Source: Pithys albifrons albifrons (lineage: Eukaryota > Chordata > Aves > Passeriformes > Thamnophilidae). Taken from it: DNA of 64,000 nucleotides. The stretch lies in contig NC_092472.1 in the NCBI RefSeq assembly GCF_047495875.1, positions 1,920,849-1,984,848 of the forward strand, read 5' to 3'. The position numbers and the translations under genes were made by a program. The notes beneath the pieces are model-generated. The model saw nothing but the letters and a program-made list of their open reading frames with translations, was not told the DNA's origin and searched no databases. Below are positions 11,561 to 23,839 of this stretch, piece by piece; positions within the stretch are counted from its first letter, which is position 1, and the number at the start of each line of letters is the position of its first letter.

Positions 11561-14500
11561 CCCGGGCTGGGGGAGGTTTTTGCAGCCGGGCTGTGCTGCG
11601 GGGCCTCCTCCTGGGTGACTCCTGCTCTGGTGATCCGCGAACCAGAGCATGAAACACCCATGAACCCTCACCCTGCTGAGGAACCAGGGCCAGGGATCGT
11701 CGCTGTCACTCAGGGTGCTGAGAGCGTCCCCCGTGGCACATCATGAGCGAGAAGAACTACAGCTCTGAGTGCAACACAGTGAGTGTGGGGGGTGTGAGGG
11801 GTGTGTGTGCCCGGGTTTGCACACTCATGTGCATGTGTGTGCACCTGGGGACATTGCAAAGAGCAGCTGGGGCTGCAGGAGCAGCTCTCTGCTCTCTCAC
11901 TGCCCCCTGCAACAGCTTTAGCACCCTCTGAGTCCTGTGAGGGCACTGAGGAGGCAGGTTTTGCCCAGGATGGACACCCTGGGGCTGTGGCACGGTGGGA
12001 ACGAGACTTCTTGGTGCCACTTGCTCCCGTTTGTGCACTGAGATGGGAGCACCTCAGAGCTGCAGGGATTTCCAGAAGAGGCAGTTTCACCTGGCATCAT
12101 TTCAGCACATTTCAAATAAGTGGCAGAGATTTTCCAGGGAGTCTGGGAAGCGTAAGAGATGCTCATCAGCCCAGCAAGGCTGAGATCTGATAAAGGCGAG
12201 GGCTCAGACTGATAAACCCCCAAGTTAACTCGTGAAAAAGATGTGATTAGTAACTGATTGTGTGCAGGCAAAGAGCCCAGCAAGGAACAGAAATAATCTG
12301 CTTATAGTGTGAGTGCCACCAACATTTCAAGTTCCCAGAGAGCAGCTGGAGATTCAATGGCAAGGTTGATTTTGGCCTGATGCCTTAGGTAGCAAGAGAG
12401 GTGTCTTTTCCTGAGGGGTGTGCACAGAGCTCAGCCCTGGTGTTCCCTCCCACCCTGCCCTGGCCCCCACCCTGCCCTGGCTCCCCCACTGCCATGTCTG
12501 CAGCAAGAGCCGATTCCCAACAAAACGATAGCCCATGGAGCAGCAGTGACTCATGCTAGGGATGACTCATGAAATCACACTGAGCCACAGCGGTTTTTGG
12601 CTTGGGGACAGAGGCAAAGGCCATCTCTGCCCTTGAAGGGGCTCGTGGGCCCTTCCCAGTGTTGTACCTTGGGACAGCCTTTCCCAGTCTGGGCACTGAT
12701 TCTGTACTCTCCAGGAGGAATTTGGAGAACTGAGCTTTACCTTATTTTCTTGGTTATGAGATGACCATTTTTCATTAAAAAGTACTTTTTCAAGGGTGTA
12801 GGTAACAAGGCCAAACATGACAGGGGTGATTGCAAGTGTGCATGACAACTCCTTGGCCTTCAAAGCAGACAGCTGGCTGACAGTATCCCCTTTTCTCCAG
12901 CAGAGATGCTGTAAGGAGAGACTAGTAGAGTGGAGGAAACAAGGGCAATTAAATGCCTCTCTCTGGATTAAATGATGAAAGACACAGAGCAAATTTCTGC
13001 TGGTGGTGGAAGTGAACAGGAGACAGAGCCAGAGCGAACATCCAGACCCCACACAGCACTGGGAATCCTGAGGGCTGCAGAGATCAGCTCCACCCCCATG
13101 GATGCTGTCCCCAACCTCTGCGTGGGGACACAGCCAGAGCCACCAACCTGGAGTGAGATAGGGTGAAAGAGACCCTCAGCTGCAGCATCACCCTCCAGTG
13201 CAGCCCCTGCCCGTGCCATCAAATCCATCACTGGTGGCTCTCTGCAGCCAAGCCCCAGCCTGGATGGGCTGTGATGAAGAAATGAGGGGTTTCTGACTTT
13301 GCAGCACAATTTGCCAGCCCTTTCCCTGAAGAGACTTCATTGCCAATTCCAAAATATCACTTATAACCAAGAAACTCTTCACCTTGCCTTTGGGCACGGA
13401 TTTTTCCTCCTGCTTAGCTCAGCTCAGTGAGCACCCAGGGTTATTTCACAGCATCTCCTGGTGGCACTGTGACTACTTTGCTTCCAAGGACCCAGTGCAG
13501 TGCCACGACAGAGCAGGATTCACGTGGGCTTTTTCTCCTCTTCCCCTTGTGTAATGGATCATCTTCTAGGGGTGTGGAAAGCAATGATGAATTCCTGGTA
13601 GGACAGAGGGATTAGTCTGCGGGAGACTGTGACGAAGCAGTTGAGGAGCTTCCTGGACAGAGAAGCTGCAGCTGCACTGGAGAATAGTGAGAGCATCCAC
13701 TTGTTTAGAAGAGGCATTAAGATCATTTGCCCTGTGTATAGTCCAAGAGCTGCACTGTGGATTAAGCAAAGACATGTACACTTCTTATTTAATAAGGGCA
13801 TATCTGAACACCTGACTCTCCTTCATTATTAAATATCAGGGATATTAGAAGATAAAAAAAGGAAAAATATTTCTTCTTTTGTTTTAGCATCTATTTCTTT
13901 CCCTCCTGGGCACATTCTCCTGCCCTGATATCAGGGTTTGTTGGAGGACATATGGTGTGGGAACATCTTCATCCAATGCCACCAAAGGACTGCAGTGAAG
14001 GAGATCCTTCTTCTGTAAATGTTTAATTTCTAAGTTTGACTCAAAATTCACCACAAAATCACCCATTTCTACAAAAGCCTGAGAAACTTTATGAAAGGAG
14101 AGCCAAGCTTTTTCAGAAGTGGCTCCTCTTGCCAGTGCTGTCCCCAGGGCATGTCCCAGGGGGTCAGGAGGGGTTTGCAGACCTCTGCCAGTGAGAACAG
14201 CTCTCCTCCTTCACCCTCACCCCAAAACTGCATCACTCTTTCTCCTGGCTGCTCCTTTGATTCCATTTTGCTTTGAACTCCTGGCTGAAAGCATCTCCTG
14301 TTGGACACCTGAAGCCGCAGCCTGACTTGGTGGGACACGGCCAGGCTGCTCAGCCAACGTCCCTGGCCACCCACGGGGCTCGTGCCACCATCCCCTCCTG
14401 TGCAGCAGCATGAAAGTGCTGGGCCAGCGTTGCTATTCAGCCCAGCTATTTATATCCCGAGAGGGAGATGAGGACCAGCCGTGCAGCTGAGCCAGCCCAA

Positions 14501-15469
14501 GCGAGCGCGGGATATTTTTAAGCACTGCTTTTGAAAAGGTTGGTAATGAACCCACAGCTTCACTCAGCAGCAGCTGCACCCCCTCCCAGCTGGCTGCCCT
14601 GGACACTGGGGGGGTCAGGACCCCTGTCCCAGCCTGGGAGGTGCATTTGTGTCCTGGGCTCTGAGTAGGGAGGGCAGGGCACAGTGAGAGGCGCTGGCAC
14701 AGCCCCCGTGGCTGCAGCCCCAGAGCCTGGCTCGGTGCCGGGCTCTCCGTGCCGGCCAGCCCGGCTTTATCCTCCCAACGGCCTGAGATGTTACAGTCAG
14801 CAATTACAGCCCACTGCTAATTGTACACAAGTCATCAGGCACAGCAAGCAGGACAGATGAGCCTGTTGGCAAGCAGGTCCAGCAGCTCTGTTGGGATGGA
14901 TCTCCCTTCACAGCAGTGCTCAGTGTCTGGCTGGTCCCACTGCCTGCTCACAGCCTCGTGCGTGGCTGGGTGGGGTGGGGACCTGGGGCATGCTGGTGAC
15001 ATCGGAGCTGACCCACACAGGACAAGCTCACCTGTCCTTAGGACCCGTGTTGGTGCTGATACCCTGCTGGGACATGGGCAACTCGTGGTGTGGGGGATGC
15101 ACATGTTCCCAGCATCCCAGCAGCATCCCTGAGTCAGGCAGCTCATCCCAAGGCTTCAGACAGAGCGGGGATGAACAAAGATACCATGCTTGGTCTGGGC
15201 CCCTCATCTGCCAGGTCAAGAGCTCAGCTCAGCCCCTCTGCCCATGGTACATCACAGCTGCCATGCTGCTGAGAGCTTCACCAAAGCTGTGCTTTCTGTG
15301 CACAGCTGGGCTGTGGCTGTGTCCCCACAGTTCCCTCACCCAGGACACCCCTGCCATGGGCAGACACGGTCCCTGCCTCTCCTTGAGCCTGGCACTGCGA
15401 GTGCCAGCATCACCCTTCCCCTCTTGGTCCTCCATACCAGCTGCCACCTGTCCCAGCAGGTCCTGAGTC
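11561..15469. other. Intergenic DNA, no gene recognised
   Basis: A GT-rich stretch (about 11780-11850) alternates TGTG and GGGG words. A duplicated CCCTGCCCTGG motif sits at about 12449-12484. AT-richer unique blocks occur at about 12100-12330 and 13590-13870. Near 14440-14530, MEF2-like A/T-core words (CTATTTATAT and GATATTTTTAA) flank a GC-rich segment, which might be regulatory. No family resemblance is seen in any open frame. Confidence 0.5.
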
Positions 15470-15775
15470 CCAAATCCCTGTGGTTGTGCATGAAGACTTG
15501 TCTGGACTATTTCAGAGTTCCCATGCAATGGGAGACAAGCCCTAAGCAGTGCAGGGAGAACCTCATCACCCAAAGGGCTCCCCAGAGTAGAGGGGAGAGG
15601 TGGGAGGTGGGTTGTTTGGGTCCCCAGAGCTGGCCCCAGGGATACACCCAGCACCCTGCTGGGAGGGTCCCTGCAGCACCCCAGCACTCAGGGATGCTGG
15701 GAGGATTCATGGGGACACTGGAAATGTCCCCTCTGGGTCTCTCCTGCCTGTAACCCCAGGAGCTGGGCCCCTGGA
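15470..15775 (-). repeat. Diverged inverted repeat, copy A (unknown interspersed family)
   Basis: Read on the minus strand, this segment aligns over about 300 bp with 17225-17565 read on the plus strand. Shared landmarks in the same order are AGAGGGGAC, a GGGACCCTCCCAGC block, CACCTCCCACCT, GGGTGATG followed by CTCCCTGCAC, and GTCTGGACAAGT...ATGCACA. Identity appears to be roughly 70-75 percent with small indels, so the copies are old. I do not recognise the family. Confidence 0.75.
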
Positions 15776-16839
15776 GCCATGGGGTGGCTGTGTCCCCACT
15801 GGGGCAGGAGCAGCTGGCAGGGCCAGGCTCAGTGCACAGGCAGCACCTGCTGCTCCAAGAGTAGCCATGCCAAGGGGTGAGCAAGGCTTCAGTTTTCAGG
15901 AAGTGGGAATCAATGCAAATGATGGGAGCAATTTGGGGACAAAAATATCGAGCCATTTTCAGCCTGAGTTTGGAAAAAGAAAGTTTCCCTCTATGTTAAA
16001 CCAAATCAAATGTCCCAGATTCCTAATTTTCTGTTCTGTTTTTCTCCTGGGAAAACCAAGTCACCAACTCAATCCCCAGCTTTTACTTCATTTCACTGGA
16101 AATCAACAGGACTATATGGGAATCAGGGCTGAGTTCCCAGGCTAAAAGTCAGTCCTTGTCAGGAGCAGGGGCCGTACAGGCACAGGAGCTGGTCATAGTT
16201 CCCACTGGCCCCTTGTTCCTGCCAAGCCTTTGGCCAGGATGGCCTTGAGGATCACTGTCCCCCCTGGGGGACCCTCACTCCCTTTGGGAACAGCCATGCC
16301 AGCAGCTTCCCAAACAGCCCTGCACTGCCCAGCTGAGGCTTTTCACCAGCAAAGGGAGGGGAGGGGATGCTGAATGCCTGCAAGTCTGAATCCATTCCTT
16401 GTGCTTGGGCAACCCCTCAGGGAAGACAAATGGGACAGGGGTAGCACCCCAAACATGCCAGCCCTCAGCTGTTCCATGTTCCCATGCTTTTGTACATCCA
16501 TGGTCTTGGGCCAACCCAGATGGCACTGAGGCCAACAGAAAAGATCCTGTTGATCCCAGATGGGCAGGCTGGGAGCTTGGACAGGGTCCTGGTGTTTTAA
16601 AAGCAAGCTGGGTGCCCTGTTTGGGGGCCAGCACCTCTGCCCCCCTCAATAAGACATGGGACGTGCTGGTAGACTGAGGGGAACCCCACCAAAGCACAGC
16701 CTTGCCCCTCAGCCACACACTGCCATCTGTATGATTTGTTTCCATTTTCCTGACTGTATTCTCCAAAGCCAGGTGGGTCTGAGCCTCTGGGCTGGGGAAG
16801 AGCTGGGGACTGCCAGGGCTCTTCTCTCTCCATTACCTT
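15776..16839. other. Intergenic DNA between the inverted repeat copies, no gene seen
   Basis: Mixed composition. An AT-richer unique block lies at about 15890-16110. Overlapping minus- and plus-strand open frames (16275-16766 minus, 16399-16677 plus) have no domain. No element was recognised. Confidence 0.55.
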
Positions 16840-17200
16840 TCTTATTGAGTTGTCTCTCACACCGCGCACGGCAGCAAAACATGCTACAGGCGTATTAAGG
16901 ATTCTCCATGCAAAACTGATAAGCTGAAGCCTCATTATTATCCCGCCAAGTGATTATCTTTCCTTGATGAAGTCTCATATTTGCCCAATTTCAGATGGAA
17001 ACCTTCCCCTTTTCAATTTGAGACTAATTCATTTCTTGACTCCTGGTTACAGTGCAAGATATCACAAACACTCCCTGGCTCTGATTTATATCGTTAAGAA
17101 TCATTTACTTGCAATTAAAATGAGCCTTCAGGGCTTTAGCAAACAAGGCGGATTAGCTGACGGTAAAACATTTGCTTTTTGTAAACAGCAGCTCCAGGCT
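16840..17200. promoter_or_regulatory. AT-rich island with GATA-type words, candidate enhancer
   Basis: Roughly 360 bp of unique, AT-rich sequence with abrupt GC-rich flanks. It contains several GATA/TATC-type words (ACTGATAAGC near 16915, TGATTATCTT near 16952, AAGATATCAC near 17060) and TAAT/ATTA words (CTAATTC near 17025, CAATTAAAA near 17112). The dense spacing resembles a vertebrate enhancer. Conservation and activity cannot be judged here. Confidence 0.35.
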
Positions 17201-17224
17201 ATGAAACCGTCTGGAGGGGAGGGA

Positions 17225-17565
17225 ACCAGCCCGAGCTGCCCTGGGGCTGTGGACGCAGGACCAACAGAGGGGACCTTTTCAGTTTCCCCAGGAATCCACC
17301 CTAAATGCCCTACATTATCCCTGAGCACCGGGATGCTGCTGGGACCCTCCCAGCTGGGTGCTGGCCTCAGCCCTGGCACAGCAGTGTTCCCAGCACCCCC
17401 ATCTCCCACCTATTCCCTTCTGCTTTAGGGAGTCCTTCGGGTGATGGGGTCCTCCCTGCACCACGTGGGGTTTGTACCCCATTGCTTGTGAGCCCAGAAA
17501 AAGGTCTGGACAAGTTTCTATGCACAGAACCCAGGGACTTGGGATGTGAATGCTGCAGCACAAGC
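17225..17565 (+). repeat. Diverged inverted repeat, copy B (unknown interspersed family)
   Basis: This is the plus-strand partner of 15470-15775, with the same ordered landmarks including ATCCCTGAGCACCGGGATGC (17317-17336), GGGACCCTCCCAGC, CATCTCCCACCT, GGGTGATGGGG, and GGTCTGGACAAGTTTCTATG (17503-17522). Both copies open frames with a similar peptide fragment (AAGTLPAGCW), which follows from DNA similarity and is no evidence of a gene. The inner ends are about 1.45 kb apart, in opposite orientation. Confidence 0.75.
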
Positions 17566-18294
17566 CTCCAGTGGAGATGTCACCTAGCAGCGTATTCATC
17601 ATCAAGATAATTAACAATAGGATCATGTAATTGGCAAACTCTGCTGCTCTTGGCTCCTCTTTTACAGCTGTGCCAGGCCTTGAGCAACAAGGAGACAAAC
17701 CCACCCCGCACACATGAACAGATCATTTGAGCAACACTCTTAAAACACCATCTTGGCCAAATCCTGCGCATTGAGGACCCAAAAAGCCCAAATCCAGTGT
17801 GGAGACCAGCACACCAGGCATTTCCAAGAGCTAATGAGGAGGAGCTAGGGGAGATGCCAGGCAGCCCTCTTTGCCCCCTGCAGCTGGGTACCCAAGGGCT
17901 TGGCATCAGCTGGTGGAGGGACATCAGAGCTCAACCACTTGGAATGTGCCCAAGAAGATCTTAAAATCACCGAGTGTAACTATAGCACAAACCCAACACT
18001 GGGCTCTTTGAAAAACTCCATCCACACTAAAAACTGGAGACAAACCATGGCAGGATACCGTGCCACCTCTGCTGGTGGGTGGTGGCTCTTGCCCTGGTTA
18101 CCTGGGAGGTGGGCACAGTGGGGCTCTCACCCATCCTGAGACTACTTGTTTGCCCACGAGGAACAACCTGGGATAGACACACAAGCCTTAGGAAAAGGTC
18201 TCCTGGGCAGCAAGGTTAGCAGGTCATCTCGGTGAGCTGAGGTCACTGCTCTACAGGCAGCTCTTGCCTCCCAAAGACCTCTGAGCAGGACACT
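17566..18294. other. Intergenic DNA, no gene seen
   Basis: Unique sequence of mixed composition with no recognised exon, element or RNA gene. Confidence 0.55.
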
Positions 18295-18510
18295 AATTCC
18301 CTCCAGTTATCAGCTGCGGCTCCCTCTGATTACATGGAGAGTTTATTGGGTGACTGGATAATTTGAACCTATAGAGTTATTAATTATGACCTTAATCTGA
18401 TCATTGCTTTGTTCCATTTTTTAATTAGCTTAGTAAAACTGTAGTCATTTAACTTGGTAATATACTTGCTTAAGTGCACGTCTGATTGCATATCCTTTTT
18501 ATATCCATCA
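18295..18510. promoter_or_regulatory. AT-rich island with homeodomain-type words, candidate enhancer
   Basis: About 215 bp of AT-rich unique sequence with sharp edges. It carries TTATTAATTATGACC (about 18377), TTTTTTAATTAGCTTAG (about 18417), CTGATCATT and TTAAGTG words, the last resembling an NK2-type site. No repeat or coding signature is seen. Composition and motif density suggest a conserved regulatory element; old repeat DNA is an alternative. Confidence 0.35.
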
Positions 18511-21500
18511 GAAGCACTTGGGACTGCCTCACTCCATCTACTGCAACCTGGGGCATGAACTCTGAGAAAACCTCAAGTGATATTAAGTTTACAAGCAGGC
18601 TGCTCTGCTCCTGAGTGGCTGAGTCCTTCCCTATGCCTGTGTTACAGCTGGCAGCAGGAGCAGGGTGTGGATACAACACCCCAGTGCCAGGCAGTGGGCG
18701 AGAAAATGGGAATTTGAACCACAGGAACTGTGCAATCAAGACTCAGCCTTTTTAGGGTCAGCACAAGGGGCAGCTTCGTTCAGACATGGGGCTTTGAAGA
18801 GCACAACCCCAGGTGGGCAGAGGGAGCTCATCCTATGCCCGCTCCTGTGGCTGTGGGTCAGGGCAGAGCTGGAGCAGATGGATGGCATGGACAGTCTGCT
18901 CTCACTGATTTTAGTGATGCTCATGGGAAGATTTTATCCCAGCATCTTGGAAGGCAAGCAGAGCTGCAAGCTGAGGGCATGGGGCTGGGCACTCCCAGCT
19001 GCAGGGCAGACCTGCCAGCAGTAAGACCTGCCCAGCTGCCTCAGCCAGCTGGGCAGTAGCACTGAGCTTTTATAGCCTTTGATGCTGGGAATCTGAGGAC
19101 TCACTTACGGTCCAAGGGCTGAGATTTCCCTAGTCTGGGATTTTGCTGTATTCCCAACTCTCCTGGGTTACACAGGGCAAATAATTTCCTTGGTTTTGGT
19201 TTCTGAGGGGATAATGGCACTGGCTGCCACTGCTGAGCACTTCGAGAGCCATGAATTTGAAGTGCCCTCACTGGTTTACTGCTGCTCTTCCCAACTTCCC
19301 TTCTCTCAGACTATCACAGGATTTGGGATAGCTTCTGCAAATGTATGGAGACACTGCAGGGATCTGCCTGTCCTAAAAACACTGCTGTTCTTCACCCCAA
19401 GGTACCTGTTGTGCTGTCCCCCAGTGACACAGCTGCAGGGGTTGGAGGAACTGCTGGAGGAGAATGTGTGGCACACATGAGATTTTAAACATAATATCAG
19501 CACAAAGAAGTGGGAGCAGCTCAGTCGAAAGCTGTGCCAAGCCAAGGGCGGGGCTGTCCAGGCTCACCAAAACCACATTGCAGTTGCCCCTGCAGTGGGC
19601 ACAGGGCTGGCACTGCTGGCAGGAGGGTGCTAATGAAATGGAAACACTTCCCTGCCGTGTTTTCTACTTTTTCCCACTTTATTACTTAATTCACAGCAGG
19701 GTAGTTCCATATCCATCCTCCTGGGATTGAATGTAAGCAGAACTGTATTTAACCACCTGTCTCATTAATCCCAGACATCCTCTGTGTAGGCCTTGCTAAT
19801 GGAGCAGTGCAGGAAGGCAATGCTGAGGTGGGAAGGAATTAAAACAGCTTCATCCTAATCAAAGCCCAAACCACCAGTTCCTCAGTGGGCAAATGCTGTA
19901 ACTTGTACTAGTTTCTCTGGATGATGTGGTCCAAATCTCCTGAGTGCCTGGAAGAAGGACAGATGCTGTGGAGCTGGAGAAGGGTGATGGTCCCAGGGGC
20001 AGGGAAGAGGCTTCTTTAGGAGCTGGATCACCAGGGCCTTTTGCTGACATCTGCACCAGGCAGGTCCTCTCATGGCATGGCTGTCCCCAACTCCTGGGAG
20101 CTGCTGGCACCTGCCTGGCAATGCAGGCAATGGTGACCATGTCCAGGTAATTGGGGGGGAGGGGGGGGTGGTTTCCTGCAGATTGTACCTTTATCCCTGG
20201 AAAATACAGGTCTCAGTTCCTGCTTGCTGCAGAGCAAGGGGTGGCCCCACATCCACTGGCTGGGGCTGCAGGGGGAAGGATGTGGCTGCAGAGGATTGCC
20301 ATGGTTACAGGCACTTTCCTCATCATCCTTGTGGTTTTTAGCCACTGCTCAGTGATAACCACAAAGCAGCTGTGTGAAAGGCACTGGGATTTCAGACCCC
20401 TCCTGATGGGCATGTTCTCCAGAAAGGGGAGCATGGAGTCTGTTCCCCAGGAGGGAGAAGGGACTCCCAATTGGTGATTCTCTTCTTCTGGACAAAATCA
20501 GGCCACCGAAGGTACTTACCTGGGCTCCAAACCATCCCTCCACATCATTGACCCCACGCTGCTGCCTGTCCATGAGCAGCAGGCGAAACCAGTGGGGAGC
20601 TCAGTGAGGGAGAGACACTGCACTGCTGTAATGATTCGGTTCTGTCCTAAAGCCATGCACAATTCCTCCAGTTCCTGTCCAGCACCCATGTGACACTTGC
20701 TGTCTTTACATCCCCTGGTCTCTCATCTGTGCTTTCCCTTTCATCTCCTCCTGTCAGGTGTGACTGCAGGTTGTGGTCTCTTCCTTCACTGGGCAGAAAC
20801 CTGCAGTGCCCACTCCCTATGCCAGCCCCTTGCCAAGCAGCAGCTCTTCCAAAACACAGGGAAAGAAAAACAAAAAGCAGATTTAGGCAGTCATCCTCTG
20901 GAGAAACTCCCACAGGTTCCCTCCTAAAAACTGTTAATTCTCCAAAGCATCCCTTTGACACAACATCTGTGGGTCTACAAAACCTGTCCTTTCTCCTTGG
21001 TCTGCCAGCAGTCTGTACTTAGGGACCCACCTAATTGGTGATAATTACACCCAGGCATGAAAGCAACAGTTGGCACACCTCAGGGTTGTGATAACTTGGG
21101 TTTGACCATGTTCCTGTGTGAACTGGCTCTGCTTTGGGTGTTGGCACCCTGGTCTCAGGCACTGCCCCTTCCCCCTTGCTCCTCCTTACCCAGTCCAGGC
21201 CTCATGACCCGTGGGCATTGTGGAAGCAGTGGGTGATGGGGACCAGCACATTCTGCTCCAGCAGGACAAATGAGGTTATTTTTCCCCCAGCATTTCAGCT
21301 ATAAATAATTGAGCATTTTAAAACTCCATTTCTGCCACAAGACTCTAGAGGAAAGGGTTCAGATGTGGTATACAGATATATTTTTAAGCAGTGAGAGATT
21401 GATTTGTGCTGCTCCTGCCTGGCTGACACCTGCATTCGGTCACCTCGAAACAGCTCAGCCTGTTCCTGCAAAGGGGAAAAACTGCTGGTTCCTGAGCAGC

Positions 21501-23839
21501 CCTGCTGCAATAGCTGTGTGTGGGGAGACAGTGATGTTCCAGCCCTGGCAGTGGCCCCTGGGAGATGTGCTGCTCTGCAGCAGCTGCAGCACTGTCTGCC
21601 CAGGGCATCCCAAGCAGAGCACAGAAACGCCAAGGGTGGCCCAGATGGGGCAGGGAGGTCTCCCTCTGTAAGGGTCTGCCCCTGGGAATGGGCCCACATC
21701 CCCCAGGGTGGGCACACAGCAGCCTCCCCCACAGCTCAGGGTGTTGTTCTCTGTCTTACATGGTTGGTTTCCAGGGAGGAGTAACAGCTCAGAGCCTCAA
21801 GGCCTTTTAACTGGCTCTTCCTGTTGTTGCTTTCTGAAAATACCAATAGTGGGAGGTTTATGTTCCTTCTCTTTTTTTCTTAATTCCATCCTTTCAGTGA
21901 TGTTACAATTGCTTAAGTGGAGCTTTCCCTGATGTGATGTCAGGATAAACTGTGTGGCAAAATTACAGCAGCTGAATTAGCACTGTGTTTTGTGCTGCTC
22001 TCAAGCATTTGCAACAATTATTAATTTTCTAGTGCCTACGTGGGTGGAGTGCAATCCTTCCACCAGCTCCCAGCTCTCCAGTTCTCTTCATGCTCTGGAT
22101 GGCACCAAGACTTGTCCAAAGTGCAGCACGAGCTGTTGGGGTGACCTGAAGTGCCCTACCCTGCAGTGGCCTATCCACAGCAATGTCACCTGTGGGTACC
22201 ACCAACATCTGGAGAACAGAAATATCCTACAGTTGAAAATACATTTCCGGAAAGATCCAGAAACATTCTCCTTCTTTTTATCTAATAGGACCATACAGGC
22301 AAGGTGAGTGAGAGCCTTTTTTCTGGGAAGCCACGTCTCTCTGTTCTGCCCCATGTAGCTCCTCATTCTAAAACTAGAATTTCTTTGAATTTGCCTAAAC
22401 CATTGGACAAAATGGGTTGAGCAGAGAAAGGATAGGAGAAGAAAACATGTATGTTCTTAAATGAGAAAGCCAGGCCAAGGATACTGCTTTTTTCATTGGC
22501 ATCCACATGCAGGCTGGATGGATCCTGAGGGACAGGTGAGACTGGAGTTTCACATTTCCACCTGTGTCAAGTGTGCAGAAACACATCCTCTGGAGAGCTG
22601 AGAGTGACTGCTCAGAGGCCTGGGAGAGCCCCAGACTTACCATGTAAGAGACATCACTGAACCCAGCAGGAGGCTTTGTAAGTCAGAGTTATCTCTTCCT
22701 CCCTCACGTAAGAAAGAGCAGAGATCAGCACAAAATAATTGCTGGGTGTGATGTTCATGCTCTTGCTACAACACCACAGGAGGTGGGAAACCCTGTTAAA
22801 TTTTACCCTGGTGAGAAAGGATCCTGGTGAAAGGATTTATGCACGTCTGGTTAGGAATTGCTGCCCCATCCTTCCCCCACCCCGAGGTACAGACACACAG
22901 CATGGGCCCTTGCCCGGGTGGGTAAACTCAGAGATCGGAAGGAAAAGTGTTTTTTCCCTGATGACTTTGCTCCCAGTAATCTCAGCTGCTGTTTGAAAGG
23001 GCAGCAGGTACCACAGCCTCAGACAAAAATCTGCTTTTCAAGCAATGATGTCCCTTTTCATAATAAATGCTGCCAACTCCCAGAAGTGATAGCTCACAAA
23101 CAATCAGCGAGAGGACAGCGAGAATGCTCCTTGAGGTGCTGTGCAGAATGGATCATCCACTGTACAGCAACAAATCAAATTTAGGGAGAAAGAATTTGGA
23201 AACAAATTACCAGTAAGATATTTCAAGCTGACAGCAATTTGGAGCAACTTAGGTCTGTCTGGTAAGAACTGTATTCCTTTTATTTCCCTGTCAATAGCAG
23301 TACCTTATAAGATTGGTTTCTCATTGATAATTCTCTTGCCTGGAACAGAAACTCCTGAGTACACTTCAGCTGATGTCTCTCTCTTTGATCACATTTCAGT
23401 AGCAATGCTTTTCACCTCGATAACAGGATGAAGTTTCAGTGCCTAAAAAGCCAGTGGTAGTGGGATTTCCAGCCTCAGGAAGTTCTGGTGCTCTGCAGAT
23501 TCCTGGGCTTGGGCTCAGGGATATGAGCTCGGGTCAGGACTCTGCTCTGAGATTGGAGCACTAACCTGCTCTGCCTCAGTTTCCCTGATACTACAAAAGT
23601 ATAGCAACTGATGGTAGATGTTTGTCTTTATGGGAGAGGGATAAATAATATCTGCTAGTGATGCCTTCTCAGAAATGCTGAAACATGAGGGACTAAGGGT
23701 GTTCCTCCACATCACCTCTGTGTGCCTGGGGGAACAGTGTGTTGCTCCACGTGGCATGTGTGAGTTAGCAGGAGCACACAGGGAAGGGAACATCAGGGAA
23801 GGGCAACCACAGGCCCAGCTACCCCCACAGCCCTGCCCT
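18511..23839. other. Intergenic DNA, no gene recognised
   Basis: About 5.3 kb with no CR1 or LTR similarity seen. Adjacent G7 and G8 runs separated by one A occupy 20153-20168. AT-richer unique blocks occur at about 21270-21400, 21950-22040 and 23170-23420. Open frames of up to 145 codons (21295-21732 minus) overlap frames on the other strand and match no family I know. Confidence 0.55.

Noticed and set aside
10930..11661. 243-codon minus-strand frame as a gene
   Set aside because: It is a read-through from the CpG-rich patch into a minus-strand CR1 fragment, with no independent coding signal.
17305..17610. 101-codon frame sharing a peptide with the minus frame at 15507-15956
   Set aside because: The shared peptide follows from the inverted DNA repeat; the rest of the frames diverge and shift, so there is no sign of a conserved protein.
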